A program made the translations under genes and the position numbers. Shown here piece after piece: positions 1 to 7,493 of a stretch of DNA of 19,151 nucleotides. The notes beneath the pieces are model-generated. The model worked only from the letters and a program-made list of their open reading frames with translations, did not search any database and was not told the origin of the DNA. Source of the DNA: Oscillospiraceae bacterium (lineage in GTDB: Bacteria; Bacillota; Clostridia; Oscillospirales; Oscillospiraceae); NCBI GenBank assembly GCA_017936205.1, contig JAGBGB010000267.1:1-19151 (forward strand). The letters are read 5' to 3'. Numbering within the stretch: position 1 is the first letter of the stretch; the number at the start of each line of letters is the position of its first letter.

Positions 1-1
1 G

Positions 2-136
2 GAAATGTGGATGACCCGTGTGGTACAGCGGGACGATGGATCATGGTATGTATGGGGCCATTTTCTGGACTACAATGGTGTGGACTGGAGACATCCTGAG
101 TTGGTGACAGGCTTCGAGCAGCTGAGGATTTACTAA
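2..136 (+). CDS. C-terminal 44 residues of an unknown small phage protein (5' partial)
   Basis: An open frame enters from the left edge and ends at a TAA at 134-136. The visible residues are rich in aromatic and acidic side chains and finish with the motif GFEQLRIY. No family is recognised. It is followed within about 25 bases by a good Shine-Dalgarno site and the next small gene, as expected for the tightly packed run of small genes just before a terminase. The true start lies outside the window, so length and function cannot be judged. Confidence 0.5.
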   Translation, partial: EMWMTRVVQRDDGSWYVWGHFLDYNGVDWRHPELVTGFEQLRIY

Positions 137-159
137 CACCGGAAGGGAGGTGATATGGG

Positions 160-318
160 GTGAACATTCTGTGTGCCTTGGGTTTCCATAGGGAAATGCA
201 TGAGATGATGGATCTGTGGAAGCGGAACCGGAAGGGGCAGCGGATGCGGAGACACTATGCAGTCTGCAGGAGATGTGGCAAGAGGCTCCGTTGGGTAAAG
301 TCTCAGGAGAGACAGTAA
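160..318 (+). CDS. Small zinc-ribbon-like phage protein (DUF1660-like), 52 residues
   Basis: The frame starts with GTG at 160, placed after a strong GGGAGGTGAT ribosome site (about 145-154), and stops with TAA at 316-318. The only ATG nearby (155) opens a frame that stops after two codons, so GTG is preferred. The N-terminus reads NILCALGFHR and the C-terminal half reads VCRRCGKRLRW. C5, H10, C36 and C39 can therefore form a C-x4-H / C-x2-C metal site. This matches the general look of small prophage proteins of the DUF1660 type (Cys and Gly-x-His near the start, a C-x2-C-G-K ribbon at the end). The protein is strongly basic, so nucleic-acid contact is possible. The family call rests on pattern only, and the function is unknown. 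Confidence 0.55.
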   Translation: MNILCALGFHREMHEMMDLWKRNRKGQRMRRHYAVCRRCGKRLRWVKSQERQ

Positions 319-339
319 AATTTTGATTTTGGAGGTACT

Positions 340-558
340 ATGGTAGATGGCAATCGGAATGTGTGCAAGGCATTCAAGGACATGAGGGGGAACTGTGTAG
401 GGTGTACGGGGATTTGTGAAGGTTCGCTGACGGTTCAGCATTTTGGAAGCACTGACGATTGCAAGGCTTATGTGCAGCAGCACTGTGAGCAGGGAGGGGC
501 AGGTTGTCCGATTTCGGAGGCTCTCAGCTCCTTGCAGTGCCGGGGCACGACAGAGTAA
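340..558 (+). CDS. Cysteine-rich small phage protein, 72 residues, unknown function
   Basis: The ATG at 340 follows a clean GGAGG site at a normal distance. Eight of 72 residues are cysteine (C9, C19, C22, C26, C41, C49, C56, C67), including a C-x2-C-x3-C cluster at 19-26, which suggests a metal-binding or tightly folded small domain. No signal peptide or membrane segment is visible. It lies between the zinc-ribbon-like gene and the small terminase and is probably co-transcribed with them. An overlapping frame (443-637) also reaches the terminase start, but it has no ribosome site and is rejected in favour of this one. Confidence 0.6.
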   Translation: MVDGNRNVCKAFKDMRGNCVGCTGICEGSLTVQHFGSTDDCKAYVQQHCEQGGAGCPISEALSSLQCRGTTE

Positions 559-576
559 TTTCAGATTAGGCGCAGG

Positions 577-601
577 CCGTCCGGGTCATGGATCCGGGCG
601 G
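577..601 (+). promoter_or_regulatory. GC-rich RNA hairpin ahead of the small terminase gene
   Basis: CCGTCCGGGT (577-586) pairs with ATCCGGGCGG (592-601) through ten base pairs, two of them G-U wobbles, around a five-base loop (CATGG). No run of T follows, so it is not a classical terminator. It sits about 18 bases before the ribosome site of the small terminase gene and could protect or pause the transcript. The structure is visible; the role is inference. Confidence 0.35.
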
Positions 602-633
602 TATTCTGCGTTTCTCGGCAAAGGAGGACTGCT

Positions 634-1212
634 ATGAGTGAGGTTAAGTGGGATGAGATCAAGGTGGAGTATATCACCAATTCAGACATGAGCCTGAGGA
701 AACTGGCGAAGAAATATGGGGTATCGGTCAGCTCCATTGCGAAACGAAGCTCAGATGAGAAATGGAAGGAGCAGAAAGAACAGTTCCTGAACGAAAGTGT
801 AACAAAAACACTGGATAAAATTATGGATCAACAAGCACAAAGGAGAGCGAGGGTTTACCGAATTGCGGACAGGCTTCTGGACAAGCTGGAGAAGGCTGTT
901 GAAGAGCTGGACTTTATTGCTGAGGCGGTGAAGGTCAAGGAGTCCGAGGTGACCACCGGGGGAATTGAAATCGAAACCACCAAGGAGAGGGTGGACTATA
1001 AGCCCGGTGGGGTTGTGGATCGGGCCGGGGCGAAGCAGATCACGGCTGCTCTAAAGGATATCAAGGATGTTCAAATGCTCCGTTCGGAGTTGGATATTCG
1101 GGAGCAGGCTGCAAGGGTGGCTATGTTGGAGGCTAAGGGTGCTGAAGATACGGATGATAAAGGAATTGAAATCGCTTTTGAGGATCAGATGGCGGAGGAT
1201 ATTAGTCAGTAG
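634..1212 (+). CDS. terS: Terminase small subunit
   Basis: This is the DNA-recognition subunit of the packaging motor: it binds the phage packaging site and presents it to the large subunit. The ATG at 634 follows AAAGGAGG at ideal spacing. Residues about 18-40 (MSLRKLAKKYGVSVSSIAKR) read as a helix-turn-helix of the type found at the N-terminus of many Firmicutes TerS proteins. The middle (about 60-100) is helical and charged and fits an oligomerisation core, and the C-terminus is acidic. The length of 192 residues is normal. The large terminase follows after about 110 bases, which is the classical order. The identification rests on the helix-turn-helix plus position. Confidence 0.82.
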   Translation: MSEVKWDEIKVEYITNSDMSLRKLAKKYGVSVSSIAKRSSDEKWKEQKEQFLNESVTKTLDKIMDQQAQRRARVYRIADRLLDKLEKAVEELDFIAEAVKVKESEVTTGGIEIETTKERVDYKPGGVVDRAGAKQITAALKDIKDVQMLRSELDIREQAARVAMLEAKGAEDTDDKGIEIAFEDQMAEDISQ

Positions 1213-1254
1213 CGAAAATATTTTATTTTTTTAAGGGTGACGGTTGCGATAAGG

Positions 1255-1283
1255 TGGATTTTCTGCAAAAGATGATGTATAAT
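1255..1283 (+). promoter_or_regulatory. Possible promoter ahead of the large terminase
   Basis: The terS-terL spacer (1213-1321) contains a perfect TATAAT at 1278-1283 in an AT-rich stretch. A weak -35-like TGGATT lies 17 bases upstream at 1255-1260 (three of six consensus bases). A start near 1290 would give a short leader before the GGGGGAGGTGG ribosome site. The good -10 and poor -35 make this a candidate only, perhaps needing an activator. Confidence 0.3.
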
Positions 1284-1321
1284 CACATATAGGCGAAAAT
1301 TTAGCAGGGGGAGGTGGTTGA

Positions 1322-2737
1322 TTGCGGAGGATGGTGATAAGCCGTCCGCAACCGAAACAGCTGCAGTTTCTGAAAGCTAAGACGAAGCACATCGGGTTCG
1401 GTGGGGCCCGTGGGGGAGGTAAGAGCTGGTCGGTGCGGACGAAGGCAAAGGTTATGGCCGTTCGCTATGCCGGGATCCGCATCCTGATCGTGCGCCGGAC
1501 TTATCCGGAGCTGATGAACAATCACATTCAGATCCTGCGGAAGGAGCTGGCAGGCTTTGCACGATACAACGACAAGGATAAGGTGCTGCGTTTCGACAAC
1601 GGCTCTACCATTTCCTTTACCTACTGTGCCAAGGACGGAGATCTGGATCGGCTCCAAGGTGTGGAGTATGATGTGATCTTTTTAGATGAGGCTACCCAGC
1701 TGTCGGAGTTCCAGATGAAGTCCATTGTTGCCTGTCTCCGTGGTGTAAATCACTTCCCGAAGCGGATCTACTACACCTGCAATCCCGGAGGACAGGGACA
1801 CGCTTATATTAAGCGGATCTTCATAGATCGGCGGTATGAGCAGGGGGAGAAGCCTGAGGAGTACAGCTTCATTCAGAGCTTGGTTACGGACAACCAGGTA
1901 CTCCTAAAATCTCAGCCGGATTACATACAGCAGCTGCAAGCTCTGCCTCCCAAGCTGCGGAAAGCGTGGTTAGAGGGGGACTGGAATGTATTCGAGGGGC
2001 AGTTCTTTGAGGAATTTGCAGACCGTCCGGAGCAGTATGGGGAACGGAGTTGGACCCATGTCATTGAACCCTTTGACATTGATCCTGCATGGAGCATTTA
2101 CCGATCCTTCGACTGGGGCTATCACAGACCCTTCTCCTGTGGCTGGTGGGCTGTAGATCGGGAAGGTGTGGTATATCGGATCTTAGAGCTGTACGGCTGC
2201 ACCCAGACCCCAAACGAGGGCGTAAAGTGGACACCGCCTAAGGTTTTTGCAGAGATCCACCGCATTGAGACGGAGCATCCTTGGTTAAAGGGAAAGAAGA
2301 TCATAGGCATTGCAGACCCGGCTATTTGGGATGCGGAGACAGGTGAGAGCATCGCAGATGTAGCAGATCGACATCAGGTGTTCTTCCAGAAGGGAGACAA
2401 CAAGCGGATCCCCGGCTGGATGCAGATGCACTATCGGCTTGCCTTTGATCAGAACGGATTCCCTATGATGTACATCTTCTCCAACTGTAAGGCTTTTATC
2501 CGCACCATTCCGCTGCTGCAGTACGATGTGCAAAAGCCGGAGGATCTGGACACGACCGGTGAGGATCATGTGGCAGATGAGGCACGGTATTTCCTTATGT
2601 CCCGTCCCATTGCGCCCAGACAGGCTCCTGCTGAGGATCCATACATAACGGATCCCAGACGGCTGTTCCTGGACATTGAGCAGAAGGATCTGACCACAAC
2701 GGCACGGAGACCGAAGATGGAAGTAATCACAAAATAG
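1322..2737 (+). CDS. terL: Terminase large subunit (packaging ATPase and nuclease)
   Basis: This is the motor that cuts concatemeric phage DNA and pumps it into the prohead through the portal. The N-terminal ATPase shows a Walker A loop (GARGGGKS, residues 28-35), a Walker B strand ending in FLDE (D122, E123) and a coupling motif TCNPGG (152-157). The C-terminal RNase H-like nuclease shows three spaced acidic sites: D264 in FDWGY, D332 in IADPAIWD, and D415/D419 in GEDHVADEARYF. At 471 residues it matches the Terminase_6 type. The start is TTG at 1322, behind a strong GGGGGAGGTGG site; an ATG at 1331 is the alternative, with a less suitable distance. The portal gene follows in the same direction. 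Confidence 0.95.
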   Translation: MRRMVISRPQPKQLQFLKAKTKHIGFGGARGGGKSWSVRTKAKVMAVRYAGIRILIVRRTYPELMNNHIQILRKELAGFARYNDKDKVLRFDNGSTISFTYCAKDGDLDRLQGVEYDVIFLDEATQLSEFQMKSIVACLRGVNHFPKRIYYTCNPGGQGHAYIKRIFIDRRYEQGEKPEEYSFIQSLVTDNQVLLKSQPDYIQQLQALPPKLRKAWLEGDWNVFEGQFFEEFADRPEQYGERSWTHVIEPFDIDPAWSIYRSFDWGYHRPFSCGWWAVDREGVVYRILELYGCTQTPNEGVKWTPPKVFAEIHRIETEHPWLKGKKIIGIADPAIWDAETGESIADVADRHQVFFQKGDNKRIPGWMQMHYRLAFDQNGFPMMYIFSNCKAFIRTIPLLQYDVQKPEDLDTTGEDHVADEARYFLMSRPIAPRQAPAEDPYITDPRRLFLDIEQKDLTTTARRPKMEVITK

Positions 2738-2740
2738 ATA

Positions 2741-2787
2741 TCTGAATCAATGGAAAGGGAATTTATGTTCCGATTTCCGTATTCAGA
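2741..2787 (+). promoter_or_regulatory. Three-tier RNA hairpin between terminase and portal genes
   Basis: The spacer after terL folds into nested stems: TCTGAAT (2741-2747) with ATTCAGA (2781-2787), GGAAA (2752-2756) with TTTCC (2774-2778), and GGAA (2758-2761) with TTCC (2768-2771) around a six-base loop. It ends about 10 bases before the portal ribosome site (GGAGG, about 2797). No T-run follows. It could be a processing or stability element separating terminase from portal expression; that role is inference. Confidence 0.45.
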
Positions 2788-2807
2788 AACGACAATGGAG
2801 GTTTTAT

Positions 2808-4676
2808 ATGGACGGTGAGACGGTAGATGTCGGAGTGGTTGCTCCGGAGCTGCCTATGGCGAATATTCCCTCGGTGATCAACCGGGAGAGGATCCTTGAG
2901 GCACAGCACATCCTCAGGGAATATAAGACAGGAAAAGCCAATTTGGAGCAGCGGATCGTTGCCAATGAGCAGTGGTACAAGCTGCGACACTGGGAGCTGA
3001 TGCGTTCCAAGGAATCGGGACAGCAGGTGGAGCCGGTCAGTGCATGGCTCTTTAACAGCATAGCCAATAAGCATGCAGATGCTATGGACAATTACCCCTG
3101 TCCCAATCTGCTCCCCAGAGAGGAAGGGGACAAGAAGGAGGCAGAGGCTCTGTCCTCCATTGTGCCCGTGCTGCTGGATCAGTGCGAGTTCGAGGATGTG
3201 TATTCCGAAGCATGGGATGACAAGCTCCGTGGAGGTACGGCGGTTTACGGTGTATTCTGGGATCCTACTAAGGCAGGCGGGATCGGAGATGTGGATATTC
3301 GCTGCATTGACCCCATCAATCTGTTCTGGGAGCCCGGATGCTCGAAGATCCAGCACTCTCAGCATCTGTTCCATGTGGAGCTGCAGAACAATGAGCAGCT
3401 GGAGCAGGACTACCCCAAATTGAAGGGCAAGCTGGGAGGCTCTGCACTGGATGCACCCAAGTATGTCTATGACGATACGGTGAACACCGCCAACAAGAGT
3501 ACGGTAGTGGACTGGTACTATCGGAAGAAGAATGCACAGGGGAAAACTGTGCTGCATTTCTGTAAGTTCGTTGGGGATGAGGTTCTGTTTGCTTCGGAGA
3601 ATCTGCCGGAATACAGGGAGCGTGGCTGGTATGATCACGGCAAGTATCCCTTTGTATTTGATCCTCTGTTTCGGGTCAAGGGTAGTCCCTGTGGCTTCGG
3701 CTTCATTGATGTTGCCAAGTCTGCACAGGAGTACATTGACCGCTGCAATCAGGCGGTTCTGAAGAATATGCTTGCCAATGCTACCCCACGGCACTTTGTC
3801 CGATCTGACGGGTCCCTCAATGAGGAGGAGTTCCTGGATATCACCAGACCTCTGATTCATGTGGATGGGAAGTTGGGAGAGGACAGCATCCGTCCCATGC
3901 AGGTCAATGTTCTTTCCGGGATCTACAATCAGATCATCAAGGACAAGGTAGACGAGCTAAAGGAGACCACAGGCAACCGAGACATTTCCACCGGTGGTTC
4001 TGCCTCCGGTGTGACGGCAGCTTCTGCCATTGCAGCCATGCAGGAGGCAGGGAGCAAGCTGTCCAGAGATTCCAATAAGGCTGCTTACCGTGCCTTCCGG
4101 AAGGTGGTGGAGCTGCTGGTGGAGCTGATTCGACAGTTCTATGATGTGCCTCGCTGCTTCCGGATCCTTGGGGAGAATGGGGCAGAGACCTTCACCAAGT
4201 ACAGCAATCAGGGGATATTGCCTCAGATGCAGGGGGATTTCTTTGGCACGGATTTGGGCTACCGTGTGCCTACCTTCGACATTGAGGTTACGGCACAGAA
4301 GGCTTCTCCCTATTCTAAGCTGAGCCAGAATGAGCTGGCACTGCAGTTCTATGGGGCGGGATTCTTCAATCCGGCGCAAGCAGATCAGGCTCTCATGTGT
4401 CTGGATATGATGGACTTCAACGGCAAGAACAGTCTGATGCAGAAGGTGGCAAACAACGGCGGTTTGTTTAGGCAGATGCAGCAACAGATCGCCATGCTGA
4501 CCCAGATGGTGCAGCAGCTGACAGGCAGAAGCTTATCCTCAGAGGCAGGTCCCGGAGCAGCAGCTCCGACAAATGTACCGAAGGAAGCCGTAAGGATGCC
4601 GGAAAGCAAGCCCGGCGAAGCAGGGAACACTGCTAAGGCACGGCAGAGGGTGGCAGATTCCACAGCTCCCACCTAA
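2808..4676 (+). CDS. Portal protein, P22-like
   Basis: The portal forms the dodecameric ring at one capsid vertex through which DNA is packaged and later ejected. The ATG at 2808 follows GGAGG. The 622-residue length and the order terL-portal-protease-scaffold-capsid support the call, as does the pattern of short-tailed-phage portals: an early segment RSKESGQQVEPVSAW, the AMDNYPCPNLLP region, and a mid-protein RCIDPINLFWEPG strand. Residues about 553-576 are rich in Gln and Met (FRQMQQQIAMLTQMVQQL) and likely form a helix in the barrel. The last 45 residues are Pro/Ala-rich and probably disordered. The P22-like assignment comes from recalled family resemblance. A portal this large suggests a podovirus-like particle with a barrel. 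Confidence 0.85.
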   Translation: MDGETVDVGVVAPELPMANIPSVINRERILEAQHILREYKTGKANLEQRIVANEQWYKLRHWELMRSKESGQQVEPVSAWLFNSIANKHADAMDNYPCPNLLPREEGDKKEAEALSSIVPVLLDQCEFEDVYSEAWDDKLRGGTAVYGVFWDPTKAGGIGDVDIRCIDPINLFWEPGCSKIQHSQHLFHVELQNNEQLEQDYPKLKGKLGGSALDAPKYVYDDTVNTANKSTVVDWYYRKKNAQGKTVLHFCKFVGDEVLFASENLPEYRERGWYDHGKYPFVFDPLFRVKGSPCGFGFIDVAKSAQEYIDRCNQAVLKNMLANATPRHFVRSDGSLNEEEFLDITRPLIHVDGKLGEDSIRPMQVNVLSGIYNQIIKDKVDELKETTGNRDISTGGSASGVTAASAIAAMQEAGSKLSRDSNKAAYRAFRKVVELLVELIRQFYDVPRCFRILGENGAETFTKYSNQGILPQMQGDFFGTDLGYRVPTFDIEVTAQKASPYSKLSQNELALQFYGAGFFNPAQADQALMCLDMMDFNGKNSLMQKVANNGGLFRQMQQQIAMLTQMVQQLTGRSLSSEAGPGAAAPTNVPKEAVRMPESKPGEAGNTAKARQRVADSTAPT

Positions 4677-4699
4677 ACGACAACAGGAGGTGTGAGAGA

Positions 4700-5080
4700 A
4701 TGTTAACTGTGGAATTTGGACAGGAAAAGGGGATTCTGTGCCTGAGTGGGGAGGGCCATGCAGGGAAGGCTCCCAAAGGGCAGGATCTAGTATGTGCTGC
4801 AGCTTCTATCCTTGCGTATACGGCAGACTATGGGCTGCGACAGATGCAGAAGGAAGGGAAGCTGGATGGAGAGTATTTTTCCTGTGTCGCACCGGGGGAT
4901 GTCCTGTTTATCTGTAAGCCGAAGCCGGAGCACTTGACAGAGGCACGGCATATGTTCGGCACGGTCCTGTACGGCTACTATGCTCTACAGGAGAGCTACC
5001 CTGAGGCGGTGAAGGTGCTGCCCATTGAGGATGATTCGGAAGAGGATCCCAATAAAACGAAGAAGGAGGAAAAAGAATGA
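4700..5080 (+). CDS. prp: Prp-family cysteine protease (phage head maturation)
   Basis: Prp enzymes are small cysteine proteases, first known for trimming the N-terminus of ribosomal protein L27 in Firmicutes. They are also known to cut the scaffold and capsid proteins of some staphylococcal phages. The catalytic pair is visible: H20 in GEGHAG and C32 in QDLVCAAAS, with the conserved D29 between them. The 126-residue length is slightly above the usual size because of a charged C-terminal tail (EDDSEEDPNKTKKEEKE). The start at 4700 follows ACAGGAGGTG. The stop overlaps the scaffold start (ATGA, 5077-5080), so the two are translationally coupled. Its place beside scaffold and capsid genes that both begin with a DLQLFA motif argues for a virion-maturation role rather than L27 processing. 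Confidence 0.9.
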   Translation: MLTVEFGQEKGILCLSGEGHAGKAPKGQDLVCAAASILAYTADYGLRQMQKEGKLDGEYFSCVAPGDVLFICKPKPEHLTEARHMFGTVLYGYYALQESYPEAVKVLPIEDDSEEDPNKTKKEEKE

Positions 5081-6087
5081 AGGAAGGATTAGATCTGCAG
5101 CTCTTCGCTGAGGGAGCTGCTGCAGGTGGCGGTGAGGCTGGGGGAGCAGCTGCTGCAGGTACCGAGGGAGGCTCGGAGGCTGCAAAGGCACCGGTCTTCA
5201 AATCTACTCGGAGAGGAGCAAAGGCAGACCCCTTTGCAAATGTGGTCTTCGGCAAGCAGGGGGTAGATGGGAGTGCGTCTCAGAAGCCGGCGGAAGTACC
5301 TAAGACTGAAGCTACTACGGAGGTACCCAAGGTCACTGACCGGAAGGCGGAGTTTGATAAGCTCATGCAGGGGGACTACAAGGATCTCTTTGAGCAGAAG
5401 CTTGCAGATGCCCGGAAGCAGGGGGAGGACAGCCAGAGAGGGGATGCTGATCGCTATCGGCAGATGTCTTCTGTTCTGGAGATCCTGGGCAGGAAGCACG
5501 GCATTACTCCCGATGCAGAGGGCAACTACGATCTGTCCAAGCTCAGCTCTGCTGTACAGGCAGAGGATGACAACTACTGGAATGAGCTTGCCATGCGTAC
5601 GGGCAAGGATGCCAAGGAGCTGAAGGATGCCCATTACCGCACCCAGAGAATGATGGCTCTGGAAAAGGAGAATGCTGCCCTCCGTGCAGAGGAGCAGAGA
5701 CGGAAGGGAGAGGAACAGGCCAGAAAGACCTTTGCAGGCTGGATGGAACAGGCGAAAAAGGCTAAGGCTGTTTACCCCTCTCTGGATCTACATCAGGAGC
5801 TGAAGGGCAATCCTCAGTTCGGAGAGCTGCTCCGTGCCGGTATCAATGTGAAGACCGCTTTTGAGGTCATCCACAAGGATGAGATCATGCCTGCAGCTAT
5901 GCAGTATGCAGCTAAGACCGTGGAGCAGTCTATGGCAAACAAGATTGCTGCACAGGCTGCACGACCTGCCGAGAACGGAAGTTCCTCCGGCTCTGTAACG
6001 GTCAAGACCGATGTTTCCAAGCTCACCAAGGCGGAACGGAAAGAGATCGCTCGCCGTGTCCGCAATGGTGAGAGGATCGTGTTTTAA
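5077..6087 (+). CDS. Capsid scaffold protein with N-terminal Prp-type cleavage motif
   Basis: This is the internal scaffold around which capsid protein assembles, lost before or during packaging. The N-terminus is MKEGLDLQLFAEG, with a Prp-like site expected after F10 or A11. An Ala/Gly-rich low-complexity stretch (about 14-35) follows. A charged helical core (about 75-230) includes a heptad-like segment at 194-216 (ALEKENAALRAEEQRR). A Ser/Gly-rich linker (about 302-312) then leads to a basic C-terminal helix (TKAERKEIARRVRNGERIVF) that resembles the capsid-binding ends of scaffold proteins. The length is 336 residues. The gene starts inside the protease stop codon and precedes the capsid gene by 26 bases. 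Confidence 0.8.
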   Translation: MKEGLDLQLFAEGAAAGGGEAGGAAAAGTEGGSEAAKAPVFKSTRRGAKADPFANVVFGKQGVDGSASQKPAEVPKTEATTEVPKVTDRKAEFDKLMQGDYKDLFEQKLADARKQGEDSQRGDADRYRQMSSVLEILGRKHGITPDAEGNYDLSKLSSAVQAEDDNYWNELAMRTGKDAKELKDAHYRTQRMMALEKENAALRAEEQRRKGEEQARKTFAGWMEQAKKAKAVYPSLDLHQELKGNPQFGELLRAGINVKTAFEVIHKDEIMPAAMQYAAKTVEQSMANKIAAQAARPAENGSSSGSVTVKTDVSKLTKAERKEIARRVRNGERIVF

Positions 6088-6113
6088 TTCGGAATTATGA
6101 AAGGGGATTTGAT

Positions 6114-7130
6114 ATGAAGAATATGGATAAGACTATGGATCTGCAGCTCTTTGCTACTCAGGTGACCACACAGGACAGCCTTACTGCGGAAATGAAGACC
6201 TTCTATGACATGGCTCTGATCGATGAAGCCGGTGCACAGCTGGTACATGATCAGTTTGGTCAGAAGCGTCCCATCCCTGCCAATGGCGGTAAGACCATCG
6301 AGTTCCGCAAGTTCTCTCCTCTGCCTAAGGCGACTACCCCTCTGACAGAGGGTGTAACTCCCGATGGCAACCAGCTGAATGTTTCCACCGTCACTGCCAC
6401 CGTCAACCAGTACGGTGATTATATCGTGCAGTCTGATGTGCTGGAGCTGACCGCTGTGGACAATACCATTCTGGAGGCTGCTAAGCTGCTGGGCAGACAG
6501 GCAGGTGCTACTCTGGATACGGTTGTGCGGAACACTTTGCACACCGGCACCAATGTGACCTACTGCCCCAAGAAGGCAGAGGACGGTACCGAGACCGAGG
6601 TGACCTCCCGTGCTCAGCTGGATGAGACCGCCCAGCTCACCGTGGATGTGGTCAATCAGGTAGTGGCAAAGCTCCGTGCACAGAATGCTCCTACCATTGA
6701 CGGCAAGTATGTTGCCATTATTCATCCCTATGTGGCATATGACCTGATGCGTGATCCTGAATGGATCAATGCTCATCAGTATGCCAATGCCGAGGCACTG
6801 TACGAGGGTGAGATCGGCGAGATCGGCGGTGTTCGCTTCGTCCAGACTACCGAGGCGAAGGTCTATGCCGGTGAGGGCTGCCCCGATGGACTGGCGGTGT
6901 TTGGCTCCCTGTTCTTCGGAGACGGTGCCTACGGTGTGACCGAGATCCAGGGTGGCGGTTTGGAGACCATCGTGAAGCAGAAGGGCAGCGCAGGCACTGC
7001 GGATCCTCTGGATCAGCGCAGCTCCGTTGGCTGGAAGGCTCTGAAGACTGCAGAGCTGCTGATCCCCAACTATCTGGTTCGGGTGGAATCCTGCTCCAAG
7101 CGTTTCTCTGCCACCACACAGGCGAACTAA
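6114..7130 (+). CDS. Major capsid protein, N4-gp56 family
   Basis: This is the shell-forming HK97-fold protein. The ATG at 6114 follows AAAGGGG. The sequence has the family signature order: a DLQLFA leader (residues 9-14), an early helix around MKTFYDMALIDEA, the segment GKTIEFRKFSPLPKATTPLTEGVTP, and the beta-rich QYGDYIVQSDVLELTAVD followed by IHPYVAYDLMRDPEWINAHQYA. The 338-residue length fits the N4-gp56 family. Codon choice is rich in C-ending codons (for example acc, ctg), as expected for a highly expressed gene. The leader shared with the scaffold predicts removal of about 13-14 residues by the Prp-type protease. A structured spacer follows the stop. Confidence 0.92.
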   Translation: MKNMDKTMDLQLFATQVTTQDSLTAEMKTFYDMALIDEAGAQLVHDQFGQKRPIPANGGKTIEFRKFSPLPKATTPLTEGVTPDGNQLNVSTVTATVNQYGDYIVQSDVLELTAVDNTILEAAKLLGRQAGATLDTVVRNTLHTGTNVTYCPKKAEDGTETEVTSRAQLDETAQLTVDVVNQVVAKLRAQNAPTIDGKYVAIIHPYVAYDLMRDPEWINAHQYANAEALYEGEIGEIGGVRFVQTTEAKVYAGEGCPDGLAVFGSLFFGDGAYGVTEIQGGGLETIVKQKGSAGTADPLDQRSSVGWKALKTAELLIPNYLVRVESCSKRFSATTQAN

Positions 7131-7143
7131 GGGAGATAGTGCC

Positions 7144-7212
7144 TTTCCTTCCGGGAATAGCTTTGTGAGCTTTGAATTTTTGAGAGCTTAGAGAGATGTT
7201 CCCGGAGGGGGA
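7144..7212 (+). promoter_or_regulatory. Long hairpin directly after the capsid gene
   Basis: The strand at 7147-7157 (CCTTCCGGGAA) pairs with 7199-7209 (TTCCCGGAGGG). Wobble pairs extend the stem outward to about 14 base pairs. The 41-base interior carries several AGCT elements that can pair again. No T-run follows, and the next gene's ribosome site lies 20 bases on. A stable 3' structure after a capsid gene is a known way to raise its mRNA level relative to downstream genes; that role is inferred here. Confidence 0.45.
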
Positions 7213-7248
7213 TGATTTAAATAACGATTAGGGAGGTTTTATCTGATT

Positions 7249-7485
7249 ATGGCGAATGGAAAGAATGGACAGCCGAAGGAGCAGATGGTGACCATCAAGC
7301 TGCCCAAGACCAGAGAACTGAAGGATGATGTGTTTGTCAGCATCAACAACCGGAACTGGCTGATCCAGCGAGGTGTTGCGGTAGAGGTTCCTGCCTGTGT
7401 GGCTGAGGTTCTGAAGAACTCTGAGGATATGGCCGAGGAAGCACTCCGCTTTGACCAGAAGGTTCAGAAGCCCACGGAGAAATAA
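7249..7485 (+). CDS. Small conserved head-module protein, 78 residues, unknown role
   Basis: The ATG at 7249 follows AGGGAGG. The first 14 residues are polar, then comes a compact beta-type core (VTIKLPKTRELKDDVFVSIN) with NRNWLIQRGVAVEVP and a helical end (EVLKNSEDMAEEALRF). I recall similar short proteins after N4-gp56-type capsid genes in clostridial prophages, where the function is not known. Head decoration or a connector accessory is possible but unsupported. It lies between two RNA hairpins, so its expression may be set separately from the capsid gene. Confidence 0.65.
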   Translation: MANGKNGQPKEQMVTIKLPKTRELKDDVFVSINNRNWLIQRGVAVEVPACVAEVLKNSEDMAEEALRFDQKVQKPTEK

Positions 7486-7493
7486 TACAAAAA

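Noticed and set aside
443..637. Plus-strand frame of 64 codons overlapping the Cys-rich gene and touching the small terminase start
   Set aside because: No Shine-Dalgarno site at its ATG and mostly contained in a gene with a good one; the coupling-like ATGA at 634-637 is probably chance.
1245..1253. TGCGATAAG ahead of the large terminase, identical to the core of the att-site direct repeats
   Set aside because: Only nine bases agree and the flanks do not; more likely chance than a third integrase site, though worth recalling if the integrase motif is defined.
1244..1283. TTGCGA as a -35 box for the TATAAT at 1278
   Set aside because: The spacing is 28 bases, too long for a sigma-70 type promoter.
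2763..3860. Long minus-strand open frame (365 codons) opposite the portal gene
   Set aside because: It mirrors the codon structure of the portal gene, has no ribosome site, and its translation is a low-complexity Leu/Ile-rich string with no recognisable domain.
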